DNA of 64,000 nt, from the NCBI GenBank assembly GCA_910584745.1, contig CAJUDG010000006.1, positions 1-64,000 of the forward strand, given 5' to 3'. The translations under genes were made by a program, and so were the position numbers. Under the pieces are notes generated by a model, which saw only the letters and a list, made by a program, of their open reading frames with translations, was not told the origin of the DNA and did no database searches. Shown in pieces: positions 1 to 8,120 of the stretch (the first letter of the stretch is position 1; each line of letters opens with the position of its first letter). The stretch is from an uncultured Eubacteriales bacterium (GTDB lineage Bacteria > Bacillota > Clostridia > Oscillospirales > Acutalibacteraceae).

Positions 1-71
1 CTTTGCCTCCCTTTTCGCTTATTGATTTCCTTTAACTGTCTGTTTGGACACTCCCTGTATATTCTCATATA

Positions 72-100
72 TTGACAGCTTCTGCGCCGTATGATATACT
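72..100 (+). promoter_or_regulatory. Sigma-A promoter for the first membrane-protein gene
   Basis: TTGACA at 72-77 and TATACT at 95-100 are separated by exactly 17 bases. Transcription would start near 107, leaving a leader of about 78 nt before the start codon at 185. The first 70 bases of the window hold no gene I can support. Confidence 0.7.
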
Positions 101-184
101 GTACGAAACAATGCGAGAATTTCTGAGCTGCGTAAAAATGAGTGGCTGCGGGAGAGTCCCGCCTGCCGGGAGGAGAGGGAAAGT

Positions 185-1495
185 ATGACAGAAATTCCAG
201 AACTTAGGCCGCCGAAAAAGGACAACAGCATGGAGGAAGCCTTCCTCAAAGCCCAGAAAGGCACTGACGGCTTTGCCAAGAAGCTCACGGACATTATAAA
301 TGAGCAGGACCAGAAGCCCATGCCCATATCCCATAAGTCCGGCGACTCTAAAGCGGCCATAGCAAAAAGCGCCTGCGACGCGGTGAACAAGCGCCACCAG
401 GAGACCCGGGAGCTTATAGACCGGAGGATGCAGGATTACCTTATGGAGAACAGCGGCAGGGTGGACCTGTGGCCGGACTCAGTATCCGTGGGCAAGGCAG
501 GATGGAAGGATATCGACTATGACGATGTGCGTTTTGACTATTTCGGGGACGTGTACGTGGTGAAAAGCGAGGGCTCGAAACACGTCGTGGCCCGCAAGAG
601 CAGGGAGTTTATCTATCGGAATACATATAAGGCCCCGGATTCCCCGGAGTTTTGCGCCATCCAGAAAAGGTACAAGGACGCCCAAAAGGAGATGGATAAG
701 GCGCATGGGCAGGTCAGCCATTTTCTCGTGCTGCTGTTCTTTGTGGGGGCGGTCTATCTGGCGTATGCTCTCCTCTCTGTCATAGGCGACATGATCTTCG
801 GCATCAGCAAGTCGTTCGTCGAGCCCCTCTACTACTCCTGGGGCCTGGACGTGCCCGGAGAGGGGGCTATGCGCCTTTTAAAGGACATTGCATATATACT
901 TTTGGGCGGTCCGGCCTATCTGCACTACATGCTCAAGGATGGCCTCGGCGGTCCGGCAGGCACAAAGATATACTGGATAATCATGGTGATAGCCCTGCTG
1001 TTCATGGCCGGGGGCGCGGTGCTATGCTGGGTCAAGCTTCACGAGACCCGGGCCTCTAACCGGGAATATAAGCGGGCAAAGGCCGCTTTTCGCGAAATAG
1101 CAGACAGCGAGGAATACAAGCGAGCAGCGGCCGAAAACGAGCAGTGGAAAAAGGACAGCAAGGCTTTTTCTGAGCAGTGGCACAGGGCGTGGTTTGAGTG
1201 GGTCAAGGCCCATAAGGAGCACGGCGGCCAGCCCGCCGTGGAGGCGGCCTTAAAGGGTGCGGCAGGGGTGAAGCAGACCCTGCGGGAGGCTGAAGCCCGG
1301 GCCGCCATGGAGGAGATGGGCTTTGAGCCCCCCGAGGGGGTCACGGCTGTCCAGTGGACGGAGCGCTTCACCGGCCTTCTGAACGAGGGCATGGAAAAGC
1401 ACGGCGCAGAGGACATCGACCAGATGACCCCAGAGGACCGGCAGAAGGTGATGGAGGAGGTTTTATATCAGATGGCGAAAGAGGATCTGATTTAA
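185..1495 (+). CDS. Unknown membrane protein with cytoplasmic helical regions
   Basis: Protein of 436 residues that I do not recognise. A ribosome site GGAGGAGAGGG ends about 9 bases before the ATG. Residues 1-178 are hydrophilic and charged. Two clear hydrophobic helices lie at about residues 180-201 and 262-284, with a less hydrophobic stretch between them. Residues 285-365 are rich in Lys, Glu and Ala, with many Trp, and look like a coiled coil. The tail is acidic. No signal peptide or catalytic motif is visible. Such a plan suits a membrane-anchored scaffold or sensor, but that is only a guess. It stands alone, with its own promoter and a shared terminator downstream. Confidence 0.8.
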   Translation: MTEIPELRPPKKDNSMEEAFLKAQKGTDGFAKKLTDIINEQDQKPMPISHKSGDSKAAIAKSACDAVNKRHQETRELIDRRMQDYLMENSGRVDLWPDSVSVGKAGWKDIDYDDVRFDYFGDVYVVKSEGSKHVVARKSREFIYRNTYKAPDSPEFCAIQKRYKDAQKEMDKAHGQVSHFLVLLFFVGAVYLAYALLSVIGDMIFGISKSFVEPLYYSWGLDVPGEGAMRLLKDIAYILLGGPAYLHYMLKDGLGGPAGTKIYWIIMVIALLFMAGGAVLCWVKLHETRASNREYKRAKAAFREIADSEEYKRAAAENEQWKKDSKAFSEQWHRAWFEWVKAHKEHGGQPAVEAALKGAAGVKQTLREAEARAAMEEMGFEPPEGVTAVQWTERFTGLLNEGMEKHGAEDIDQMTPEDRQKVMEEVLYQMAKEDLI

Positions 1496-1502
1496 CCTTT
1501 AT

Positions 1503-1535
1503 AAAATGGGCGCAGCATTCAACTGCGCCCATTTT
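1503..1535. terminator. Bidirectional terminator
   Basis: A 13-bp perfect stem (AAAATGGGCGCAG with its complement) and a 7-base loop lie between two converging genes. A-tracts on one side and T-tracts on the other allow termination in both directions. Confidence 0.85.
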
Positions 1536-1536
1536 C

Positions 1537-2787
1537 CTATTCTTCCGATTTTTCAAACGCCCGCCGCTTCACCTTTGAAAACTCAAACCTCTGGCTGTTA
1601 TAGAGCCCGAAGTACCCCGACAGCACGAATGCCGCCGCAATGGCCAGGGCGAAAAGGCCCAGGTTGGTGGTGCCGAAGAGCTCTGCTGTAAGGAAAAGCG
1701 TGGCGACAGGGCAGTTTACCACCGAGCAGAACAGCGCCGCCATGGCCGCCGCCGCGGCAAAGCCCGGATCCAGGCCCAGAAGGGGCCCCACCGCGCAGCC
1801 GAAGGTGGCCCCGATAAAGAGGGTGGGCACTATCTCGCCGCCCCGAAAGCCCGCACCCACGCATAGGGCCGTCAGCAGCAGCTTTACGGCGAAGGCCCAG
1901 GGCTCCGTCTCTCCGGCTACGGCCCGCTCTATCATGTGCGCGCCCGCTCCGGCATAGTCCTCAAGGTGAAGCACCGTCACCAGCGCCGCCATCAGCAGGC
2001 CGCCGGCAGCTATGCGCAGGTACGGGTTCTTTATCAGTCGTGCCCAGAGATCGGCCGCCTTGTGCAGAAGGACGCAGAGCACAATGCTCAGTACGGCCGT
2101 AAGGGCGGCGAGGACTGCCACCCGCAGCACGGACTCCCAGCCGGCGGCGGGCATCTCTGGCAGGTCAAAGGCCATGGGCATTGCGCCCAGCCTCTGGCCC
2201 AGCCAGCCGGCGGTGCAGGAGGAGATGATGCAGGGCAGGAAGGCCGAATACTGAAAGGCACCCACGCATATGACCTCCAGCACGAACACCGCCGCGCTGA
2301 CGGGGGTGCCGAACATGGCGGAGAAGCACGCCGCCATACCGCACATGGACATCACCCGCACGTCGTCCTCGTCAAAGCGCAGAAGCTCGCCGATGTTATG
2401 CCCCAGGGAACCGCCCAGCTGCAATGCCGCCCCCTCCCGGCCCACGGACGCGCCAAAGAGGTGGGACAGCAGTGTCCCGGCGGTTATCAGGGGGGCCAAT
2501 AGTATGGGTATATGCTCGTTGGTGGTGACGGATGTGATCACAAGATTGGTCCCCGCGTCGAAGCTCACCCGGCAGAGCCGGTAGAGCATCAGGGTCACGG
2601 CCCCGGCTGCGGGCAGCAGCCAGATGATCGCAATGTGCTCCGAACGGTACTGGGTCGCACAGTCTATGGCCCAGTGGAAGCCCGTGCCCAAAAGCCCGCA
2701 GAGGACCCCCACGGCCGCGGACACCCCAGCCCATTTCAGGGCCGCCAGAATATACCTGCCCGCTCCGGCCAGCTTTTCCCTGTCCAT
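1537..2787 (-). CDS. CLC-family chloride/fluoride channel or antiporter
   Basis: Protein of 416 residues with about ten or more hydrophobic helices, the size of a bacterial CLC without CBS domains. CLC motifs are present: GREGA with the gating glutamate at residue 118, a following FGTPVSAAVFVLE segment, and GFRGGEIVPTLFIGA. The classical GSGIP selectivity motif is absent; the segment there reads GTNLVITSV. GGEIVP in place of GxFxP recalls the fluoride-specific CLC-F branch, so F- export is possible but unproven. The reading frame stays open far upstream; ATG 2787 was chosen because GGAGG sits 8 bases before it and a good promoter lies just upstream. No fluoride riboswitch is visible. Confidence 0.85.
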   Translation of the reverse strand: MDREKLAGAGRYILAALKWAGVSAAVGVLCGLLGTGFHWAIDCATQYRSEHIAIIWLLPAAGAVTLMLYRLCRVSFDAGTNLVITSVTTNEHIPILLAPLITAGTLLSHLFGASVGREGAALQLGGSLGHNIGELLRFDEDDVRVMSMCGMAACFSAMFGTPVSAAVFVLEVICVGAFQYSAFLPCIISSCTAGWLGQRLGAMPMAFDLPEMPAAGWESVLRVAVLAALTAVLSIVLCVLLHKAADLWARLIKNPYLRIAAGGLLMAALVTVLHLEDYAGAGAHMIERAVAGETEPWAFAVKLLLTALCVGAGFRGGEIVPTLFIGATFGCAVGPLLGLDPGFAAAAAMAALFCSVVNCPVATLFLTAELFGTTNLGLFALAIAAAFVLSGYFGLYNSQRFEFSKVKRRAFEKSEE

Positions 2788-2812
2788 TTTACCCGCCTCC
2801 TTCAGTCTGTCC

Positions 2813-2841
2813 ATTATACACCATCCCGGCCCTTGGCGCAA
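2813..2841 (-). promoter_or_regulatory. Promoter of the CLC gene
   Basis: On the minus strand TTGCGC (2836-2841) and TATAAT (2813-2818) are 17 bases apart. The predicted start lies about 20 bases before the ATG at 2787, so the leader is short. This supports the chosen start and argues against a longer N terminus. Confidence 0.65.
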
Positions 2842-2888
2842 CCCCCGGCAAAGCGCCCGAAAGCTCGGGCTTTGACATACATTTTGTG

Positions 2889-2917
2889 TTGACATTGACA
2901 GGGCATACCTATATAAT
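2889..2917 (+). promoter_or_regulatory. Consensus promoter of the GH3 gene
   Basis: TTGACA (2889-2894) and TATAAT (2912-2917) match consensus with a 17-base spacer, 36 bases before the GH3 start codon. A second TTGACA at 2895 overlaps it but is badly spaced. Confidence 0.85.
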
Positions 2918-2952
2918 ATACTTGTGTAAAATACCCCCAAGGAGGTCATGCT

Positions 2953-5166
2953 ATGGATTTCAAGCTTTATAAAAACCCGGATGGCCCGGATATCGGCACC
3001 GCCGGGGCGGATGTGCTGGAGGTGGACGGCCTCTGCTTCAAGGACCTTGCCGGTACCGGGGAGCTTCTGCCCTATGAGGACTGGCGGCTCTCCTATGAGG
3101 AGCGGGCGAAGGATTTGGCCTCGCGGCTGTCCATACCTGAGATAGCGGGGCTCATGCTCTACTCCCCCCACCAGATGGTCCCGGCTATGCCGGGAGGGCC
3201 CTTCCCCGGCACCTATGAGGGCAAGACCCTCCGTGAGAGCGGGGCGGACCCCTGGGCCCTGACGGACCAGCAGAAGGAATTCGTGGACAAGGACCATGTG
3301 CGGCATATACTTGCAGCGGGCCTGGAGGACGCGGAGACCGCCGCCCGGTGGAGCAACGAGCTTCAGGCCTACGCGGAGAGCCTGCCCTGGGGCATACCGG
3401 TGAACATCTCCAGCGACCCCCGCCACGGCTCGGGCTCTGCCGGGGAGGAGTACAAGTCCGGGGCCGGGGACGTGTCCAAATGGCCCGAGGGCCTGGGCAT
3501 GGCCGCCACCTTCTCCCCGGATACCTGCCGGGCCTTTGGCGACGCGGTGTCCAAGGAGTGCAGGGCAATGGGCATCACCACGGCGCTGTTCCCACAGGTG
3601 GATCTGGCCACGGAGCCCCGCTGGATGCGGCTTGAGGACACCTTCGGCTCTCACCCGGAGCTGGTGACGGATTTCAGCCGGGCCTACTGCGACAGCTTAC
3701 AGACCACTGAGGGTGCAGCGGACGGCTGGGGAAAGGACAGCATCTGCGCCATGGCCAAGCACTGGCCCGGCGGGGCCCCCTGCGAGGGCGGGCGCGACGC
3801 CCACTATCCCTTCGGGCGCTATGCCGTTTACCCGGGAAATAACCTTAAGGACCACCTAAAGCCCTTCTTGGAGGGGGCCTTTGCCCTGCCCGGGCCCACC
3901 AAGTCCGCGTCGGCCATAATGCCCTACTACACCGTCAGCTGGGGGCTTGATGAGAAGGACGGCAAAAATGTGGGCAACTCCTACAGCCACTATCTTATCA
4001 ACGACCTCTTGCGTGAGGAGTACGGCTATGAGGGCGTGGTATGCACCGACTGGGGCATCACTGCCGACCCGCTGCCGGAGATAGACTCCTTCTCAAGCCG
4101 CTGCTACGGCGTTGAGGACCTCTCGGAGGCCGAGAGGCACCTGCTGGCTATCGAGAACGGCGTGGACCAGTTCGGCGGCAACTCCGCCATAGCGCCCATT
4201 TTAGAAGCCTACGAGATGGGCTGCCAGCGCCACGGCGAGAAGGCCATGCGCCAGAGGATGGAGCGCTCGGCAGTGCGGCTCTTAAAGAATATCTTCCGCT
4301 GCGGGCTGTTTGAGAACCCCTATCTGGACCCGGAGGAGAGCGCCAAAACCGCCGGATGCGAGGAGTTCTGCAAGGCGGGGTACGAGGCCCAGCTTCGGTC
4401 CGTGGTCATGGTGAAAAATACCGGCGCGCTGCCCCAGAGGGAGCGGGCCAAGGTCTATATACCCACCCGGCATATCGGCCCCATGAAGGCCTTCTTCCGT
4501 GGGGATATGCCCCCGAGGGATGTGGACCCGGTGGGGACGGAGCTTGTTGAGAAGTATTACGACCGGGTGGACAGCCCTGATAAGGCCGACTTTGCCCTGG
4601 TGTTCATCGAGAGCCCCCTCTCCGACGGCGGCTACTCCAAGGAGGACCGGGAGAAGGGCGGCAGCGGCTATGTGCCCATCACGCTGCAGTACCGGCCCTA
4701 TAAGGCCGATACAGCCCGGGAGCACAGCATAGCCGGCGGCGACCCCAGGGAGGACTTTACCGACCGGGGCTATAAGGGTAAGACGGGCTATGCCGCCAAC
4801 GAGGGCGACCTGGACCTGGTGCTGGACACCAAAAAGGCCATGGGCGGTAAGCCGGTGATAGTCGTACTGAGGATGCACAAGCCCACCGTGCCCGCCGAGT
4901 TCGAGGGCAGCGCCGACGGTATACTTATAGACTTCGGCGTGCAGAGCCAGGCCATCATGGAGATAGTCAGCGGCAGCGCTGAGCCCAGCGGCCTTCTGCC
5001 GGTGCAGATGCCAAAGGACATGGAGACCGTTGAAAGGCACTGCGAGGACCTGCCCATGGATATGGAGCCCTATACCGACACTGAGGGTAACGCCTATGAC
5101 TTCGGCTTTGGTATGAACTGGGGTGGAGTGATTAAGGACGGGCGCACCGAGAGGTATCAGAAATGA
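2953..5166 (+). CDS. Glycoside hydrolase family 3, cytoplasmic
   Basis: Protein of 737 residues with no signal peptide, so it should act on imported oligosaccharides. GH3 landmarks: KHWPGG near residues 269-274 (the KH of the substrate pocket) and EGVVCTDWG with the expected nucleophile Asp at residue 366. The second GH3 domain follows from about residue 470, with VVVLRMHKPTVP and SGLLPVQMPKDM near the end. GH3 enzymes cleave beta-linked glucose, xylose or N-acetylglucosamine from non-reducing ends; specificity cannot be read here. An AAGGAGG site precedes the ATG. Its stop overlaps the next gene by 4 bases, so the two are translationally coupled. Confidence 0.9.
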   Translation: MDFKLYKNPDGPDIGTAGADVLEVDGLCFKDLAGTGELLPYEDWRLSYEERAKDLASRLSIPEIAGLMLYSPHQMVPAMPGGPFPGTYEGKTLRESGADPWALTDQQKEFVDKDHVRHILAAGLEDAETAARWSNELQAYAESLPWGIPVNISSDPRHGSGSAGEEYKSGAGDVSKWPEGLGMAATFSPDTCRAFGDAVSKECRAMGITTALFPQVDLATEPRWMRLEDTFGSHPELVTDFSRAYCDSLQTTEGAADGWGKDSICAMAKHWPGGAPCEGGRDAHYPFGRYAVYPGNNLKDHLKPFLEGAFALPGPTKSASAIMPYYTVSWGLDEKDGKNVGNSYSHYLINDLLREEYGYEGVVCTDWGITADPLPEIDSFSSRCYGVEDLSEAERHLLAIENGVDQFGGNSAIAPILEAYEMGCQRHGEKAMRQRMERSAVRLLKNIFRCGLFENPYLDPEESAKTAGCEEFCKAGYEAQLRSVVMVKNTGALPQRERAKVYIPTRHIGPMKAFFRGDMPPRDVDPVGTELVEKYYDRVDSPDKADFALVFIESPLSDGGYSKEDREKGGSGYVPITLQYRPYKADTAREHSIAGGDPREDFTDRGYKGKTGYAANEGDLDLVLDTKKAMGGKPVIVVLRMHKPTVPAEFEGSADGILIDFGVQSQAIMEIVSGSAEPSGLLPVQMPKDMETVERHCEDLPMDMEPYTDTEGNAYDFGFGMNWGGVIKDGRTERYQK

Positions 5167-5732
5167 CGCACACACAAGAGAAGATACTGGAGACCTTCGA
5201 CTTGGGCGGCGGGGCCTCCGCCCAGCTGGTGCGGTGGGAGGAGACACTGTGGTGCGGAAAGATACGCTTCGCGGAGAACAGCACCGACGAGCCGGACGTG
5301 GAGAAGCTGATGGAGGAGTTCGTGGCCCTTGGGGACGCGGAGCTCTCCCCCATTGATCCGGAACCCGGCTGGGACGTGTGCATGAGCTTCAACTACCTCT
5401 CCAAGGAGCGGCCCAGCGGGGTGTTCTTCGGGTTTCTGGTGCAGAGCCATAAGCAGCCTGAGGGCTTCGACATGCGCTGGCTGCCGGAGGGGCAGTATTT
5501 GAAGGTGGAGATAAACGAGCAGACCGCAAAGGCGCTGGAGAGCGAGCCCTGGACCGGAGGGGAAGCCGGCGTAACGGCTCCCCCATTCCAGTGGGTCAGC
5601 GAGAGCCTGGGGCCAAGGCTTGGGTTCAGCTGCCAGGACAGCGAGCTGCCCATCGTGGAGTATTACCGCCATAAGGATGACGGCTCTATAGACGGCTGCT
5701 GGCTGTATGTGCCCGTGCAGGGCAAAGCCTAG
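5163..5732 (+). CDS. Small GyrI-like effector-binding domain protein
   Basis: Protein of 189 residues whose C-terminal part (IVEYYRHKDDG, then CWLYVPV) matches the pattern of the GyrI/AraC effector-binding fold, where a conserved acidic residue and aromatic residues line a ligand pocket. No DNA-binding domain is present. Members of this fold bind small molecules or, in some cases, hydrolyse them. The start codon overlaps the GH3 stop (ATGA), so it is made with the GH3 enzyme. The link to glycan metabolism is contextual only. Confidence 0.7.
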   Translation: MTHTQEKILETFDLGGGASAQLVRWEETLWCGKIRFAENSTDEPDVEKLMEEFVALGDAELSPIDPEPGWDVCMSFNYLSKERPSGVFFGFLVQSHKQPEGFDMRWLPEGQYLKVEINEQTAKALESEPWTGGEAGVTAPPFQWVSESLGPRLGFSCQDSELPIVEYYRHKDDGSIDGCWLYVPVQGKA

Positions 5733-5838
5733 TCAGGCTGTCCGATAAAGCTGGAAATATAGGGGATAGGGGGTAATGTTTTCCTAATTTCTGCCGATAT
5801 AATAAGTAGAAATATATGTTCATAAGGAGGAATTTCCC

Positions 5839-6489
5839 ATGGCATTAGAATTTGACCCCACAGTCAACCGCTATCAGGCAGTTTCCGGCTATACCAAGGC
5901 CGCCGAGACCGGCAAGACCGCAGATGCCGCCAAGACCAGCCAGAAGGCCGCTGAAGCTGAAGCCGCCGAGGGCAAGGCCGAGGAGAAGACCGACAGCGTC
6001 GAGCTGTCCGGCGACGCCAAGAGCGTGAACAAGATGAGCGCCGAGGAGCGCGCCGCCCTGGTGAAGAGCCTGAAGGCCGACCAGGAGTATCAGATGACCC
6101 GCTTCATCAACATGATGACCCAGACCTTCCAGAAGCAGGGCATGACCGCGAAGTCCGCCGAGGATGACAGCTTCTGGCGCATGTTCGCCTCGGGCAACCT
6201 GCAGGTGGACGCCGAGACCAAGGCCCAGGCACAGGAGGCCATCTCCGAGAACGGCTATTGGGGCGTGAAGCAGACCTCCGAGCGCATCTTCCAGATGGCG
6301 CAGGCCCTTGCCGGGGACGACCCGGAGAAGATGAAGGTCATGCAGGACGCCGTTAAGCGGGGCTATGAGGCCGCGGGCAAGGCCTGGGGCGGCGAGCTGC
6401 CCGGCATTGCGGGCGAGACCATCAGCGCCGTCGACAAGATGTTCGAGGACTACTTTGCCAAGGCCGGCAAGGTGGATGCCGCTGAATGA
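5839..6489 (+). CDS. Unknown Ala/Lys/Glu-rich soluble protein, probably abundant
   Basis: Protein of 216 residues with no signal peptide. Residues 15-60 are low complexity (Ala, Lys, Glu, Thr) and end in DSVELSGDAKS, a pattern reminiscent of FlgM-type termini. Residues 65-90 and 100-205 look like amphipathic helices with conserved-looking aromatic positions (MTRFINMMTQTFQKQ, NGYWGVKQTSERIFQMA). Nearly all Ala codons are GCC and Lys codons AAG, a bias typical of highly expressed genes. A perfect AAGGAGG site and a TATAAT at 5798-5803 precede it. A hairpin terminator follows, so it is monocistronic. No function can be assigned. Confidence 0.8.
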   Translation: MALEFDPTVNRYQAVSGYTKAAETGKTADAAKTSQKAAEAEAAEGKAEEKTDSVELSGDAKSVNKMSAEERAALVKSLKADQEYQMTRFINMMTQTFQKQGMTAKSAEDDSFWRMFASGNLQVDAETKAQAQEAISENGYWGVKQTSERIFQMAQALAGDDPEKMKVMQDAVKRGYEAAGKAWGGELPGIAGETISAVDKMFEDYFAKAGKVDAAE

Positions 6490-6524
6490 GGTCTACCTAA
6501 ATCGCTGTAATAAAGTATTATCAG

Positions 6525-6560
6525 GCGGTCAGGGCACAATACTCTGACCGCTTATTCTTT
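6525..6560 (+). terminator. Terminator of the Ala-rich protein gene
   Basis: GCGGTCAG (6525-6532) pairs with CTGACCGC (6544-6551), followed by a T-rich tract. It separates this gene from the ligase gene. Confidence 0.8.
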
Positions 6561-6595
6561 TGATACGCAAATATAAAGCTGACTGAGGTGTGTTT

Positions 6596-7621
6596 ATGAA
6601 GATAATAGTTTTAGCGGGCGGGCTAAGCCCTGAAAGGGACGTCTCACTTTCATCGGGTTCACTGATAGCCAACGCGCTGATAGAAAACGGCCACGAGGTT
6701 ATGCTGCTGGATCTGTTTCTTGGCAGGGATAATGAAGAAATTTTGCCGGTATACAGAAACAGAAGCTCAGAATATAGGTTTAACTATATTGTGCCGGAAC
6801 ATGAACCTGATTTGACCGCAATCAGGTCTTCTGTGGTCTCGGATAGTGATTTTATCGGAAACGGCGTTATTGAGCTGTGCAGGGATGCCGATATGGTGTT
6901 CATGGGGCTGCATGGCTCTGCCGGCGAAAACGGTCAGCTGCAGGCGGTCTTTGACATGTACGGGATCAATTATACCGGAACCGGATATACCGGCAGCCTT
7001 TTGGCAATGGATAAGGATATCTCGAAAAAGCTTATGCGGGAAAACGGCATTTTGACCGCCGGTTGGCAGTATATAAATTTGAACGCCCAAAATGATTTCA
7101 GCAAAATAAAGTATCCCTGCGTCGTAAAGCCCTGCAGCTGCGGGTCAAGCGTGGGCGTTTCCATAGTGGAAAACAGGGACCAGCTTAACAGCGCTGTCGG
7201 TTACGCGAAAAAATATGAGGAATACGTCATTATTGAAGATAAAATAGAGGGAAGAGAATTTTCAGTGGGTATCTTGAACGGTAAAGCTCTTCCGGTCATA
7301 GAAATCAAGCCGCTGTGCGGGTTTTATGACTACAAAAATAAATATCAGAAGGGTCTGACGGAAGAAATCTGTCCGGCGAATATTTCTGAAAAAATCAGTA
7401 AGCTTCTACAAAATAAGGCTTTGGCGGTTCACAGCACACTGCGGCTGGGATTCTATTCAAGGATAGATTTTATTTTAGATGATAATGATGACGCTTATTG
7501 CCTGGAAGCAAATACTTTACCCGGAATGACGCCCACGAGTTTGCTGCCTCAGGAAGCTTTGGCGGCAGGGATTTCATACAACGAGCTTTGCGATATTATC
7601 GTAAACGGCGGCGCTGAATAA
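6596..7621 (+). CDS. ddl: D-alanine--D-alanine ligase
   Basis: Joins two D-Ala with ATP for the peptidoglycan stem peptide, in the cytoplasm. The protein (341 residues from this start) shows the family motifs: GGLSPERDVSLSSG at the N terminus, GLHGSAGENGQLQ, VVKPCSCGSSVGVS in the ATP-grasp core, and LEANTLPGMTPTSLLP at the C terminus. FYDYKNKY near the omega loop is like D-Ala-D-Ala rather than D-lactate ligases, though D-Ser specificity cannot be excluded by eye. ATG 6596 was preferred over GTG 6590 because AGG lies 7 bases before it. Base composition is clearly more AT-rich than its neighbours and codon choice is relaxed, which suggests transfer. No mur or van genes are adjacent. Confidence 0.88.
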   Translation: MKIIVLAGGLSPERDVSLSSGSLIANALIENGHEVMLLDLFLGRDNEEILPVYRNRSSEYRFNYIVPEHEPDLTAIRSSVVSDSDFIGNGVIELCRDADMVFMGLHGSAGENGQLQAVFDMYGINYTGTGYTGSLLAMDKDISKKLMRENGILTAGWQYINLNAQNDFSKIKYPCVVKPCSCGSSVGVSIVENRDQLNSAVGYAKKYEEYVIIEDKIEGREFSVGILNGKALPVIEIKPLCGFYDYKNKYQKGLTEEICPANISEKISKLLQNKALAVHSTLRLGFYSRIDFILDDNDDAYCLEANTLPGMTPTSLLPQEALAAGISYNELCDIIVNGGAE

Positions 7622-7642
7622 GCATGGCCCGAACTGTCCTCT

Positions 7643-7864
7643 CTACTTCTTGCGCGGGTATGGCCTGGGGTCGTCGGTAAGCTCCAGAAGATAGTCCACG
7701 CTGGTGTTATAAAACCTGCTGAGCTTTATGAGGACTTCGGGGGGTATCCCCCGCTTGCCGATCTCGTAGTTGGAATAGCATACCTGAGAGCAGTTCAGAT
7801 ACCCGGCTATATCCACCTGCTTCAGATCGTGGTCCTCCCTCAGATCCCTGATTCGTCTGTACAC
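7643..7864 (-). CDS. Short XRE/Cro-type DNA-binding regulator
   Basis: Protein of 73 residues that is essentially only a helix-turn-helix: LKQVDIAGYLNCSQVCYSNYE is the helix pair, followed by PPEVLIKLSRFYNTSVDYLL, the usual closing helices of Cro/CI proteins. It starts at GTG, preceded by a GGGGGC-type ribosome site. It diverges from a promoter at 7922-7950 that makes a short RNA. A near-direct repeat (CAAATTGTT at about 7909 and CAAATCGTT at about 7935) flanks the -35 box of that promoter and is a plausible operator. Confidence 0.85.
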   Translation of the reverse strand: MYRRIRDLREDHDLKQVDIAGYLNCSQVCYSNYEIGKRGIPPEVLIKLSRFYNTSVDYLLELTDDPRPYPRKK

Positions 7865-7921
7865 TCCCGCGCCCCCTCATAAATAGGTACACAAAAAGTA
7901 TAGACAAAACAAATTGTTATA

Positions 7922-7950
7922 TTGACATGTAAAGCAAATCGTTGTATAAT
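7922..7950 (+). promoter_or_regulatory. Consensus promoter of the candidate small RNA
   Basis: TTGACA (7922-7927) and TATAAT (7945-7950) are perfect and 17 bases apart. Two near-identical 9-mers (CAAATTGTT and CAAATCGTT) lie beside and inside it. Because a strong terminator ends at about 8024, the only transcript this promoter can make is about 70 nt. Confidence 0.85.
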
Positions 7951-7956
7951 GGGGAC

Positions 7957-8024
7957 GAAGAAACTGGATTACAAGGTTGAAGCCGGGGGCAATTTACTCC
8001 TCCCCCACCCCGGCTTCTTTTTTA
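7957..8024 (+). ncRNA. Candidate small regulatory RNA of about 68 nt
   Basis: The promoter at 7922-7950 would start transcription at about 7957. A 10-bp stem (GAAGCCGGGG at 7979-7988 with CCCCGGCTTC at 8008-8017) and six T residues end it. No start codon with a ribosome site lies between. The 19-base hairpin loop contains ACTCCTCCCCC, which is complementary to GGAGGA-type ribosome sites. C-rich loops of this kind are used by several Firmicutes small RNAs (RsaE-type UCCC motifs) to block translation. Function is inferred from structure only. It could also be a decoy transcript controlling the adjacent XRE gene. Confidence 0.6.
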
Positions 8025-8047
8025 TTTTGAAAATTTCGCGCATCCCA

Positions 8048-8076
8048 TTGACCCGCGCCTATGTATTGTGTATAAT
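8048..8076 (+). promoter_or_regulatory. Promoter of the degV operon
   Basis: TTGACC (8048-8053), a 17-base spacer, and TATAAT (8071-8076). It lies just after the small-RNA terminator, so degV is transcribed independently. Confidence 0.8.
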
Positions 8077-8120
8077 TATAGTGTCTGTATAGAATTAAAA
8101 CCGCGAAAGGAATGTGTGAT

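Noticed and set aside
2788..2880. Fluoride riboswitch upstream of the CLC gene
   Set aside because: The region folds only into unrelated hairpins and the leader is too short after the promoter at 2813-2841.
2788..3654. Long open frame extending the CLC protein upstream by about 290 codons
   Set aside because: The extension runs antisense to the GH3 gene and through two good promoters, and an ideal ribosome site exists at 2791-2800 for ATG 2787.
4282..5247. 321-codon antisense frame over the GH3 gene
   Set aside because: No ribosome site and no domain; the plus strand holds clear GH3 motifs over the same bases.
7977..8030. Small peptide encoded inside the candidate small RNA
   Set aside because: The only frame starts at TTG without a ribosome site and runs through the terminator.
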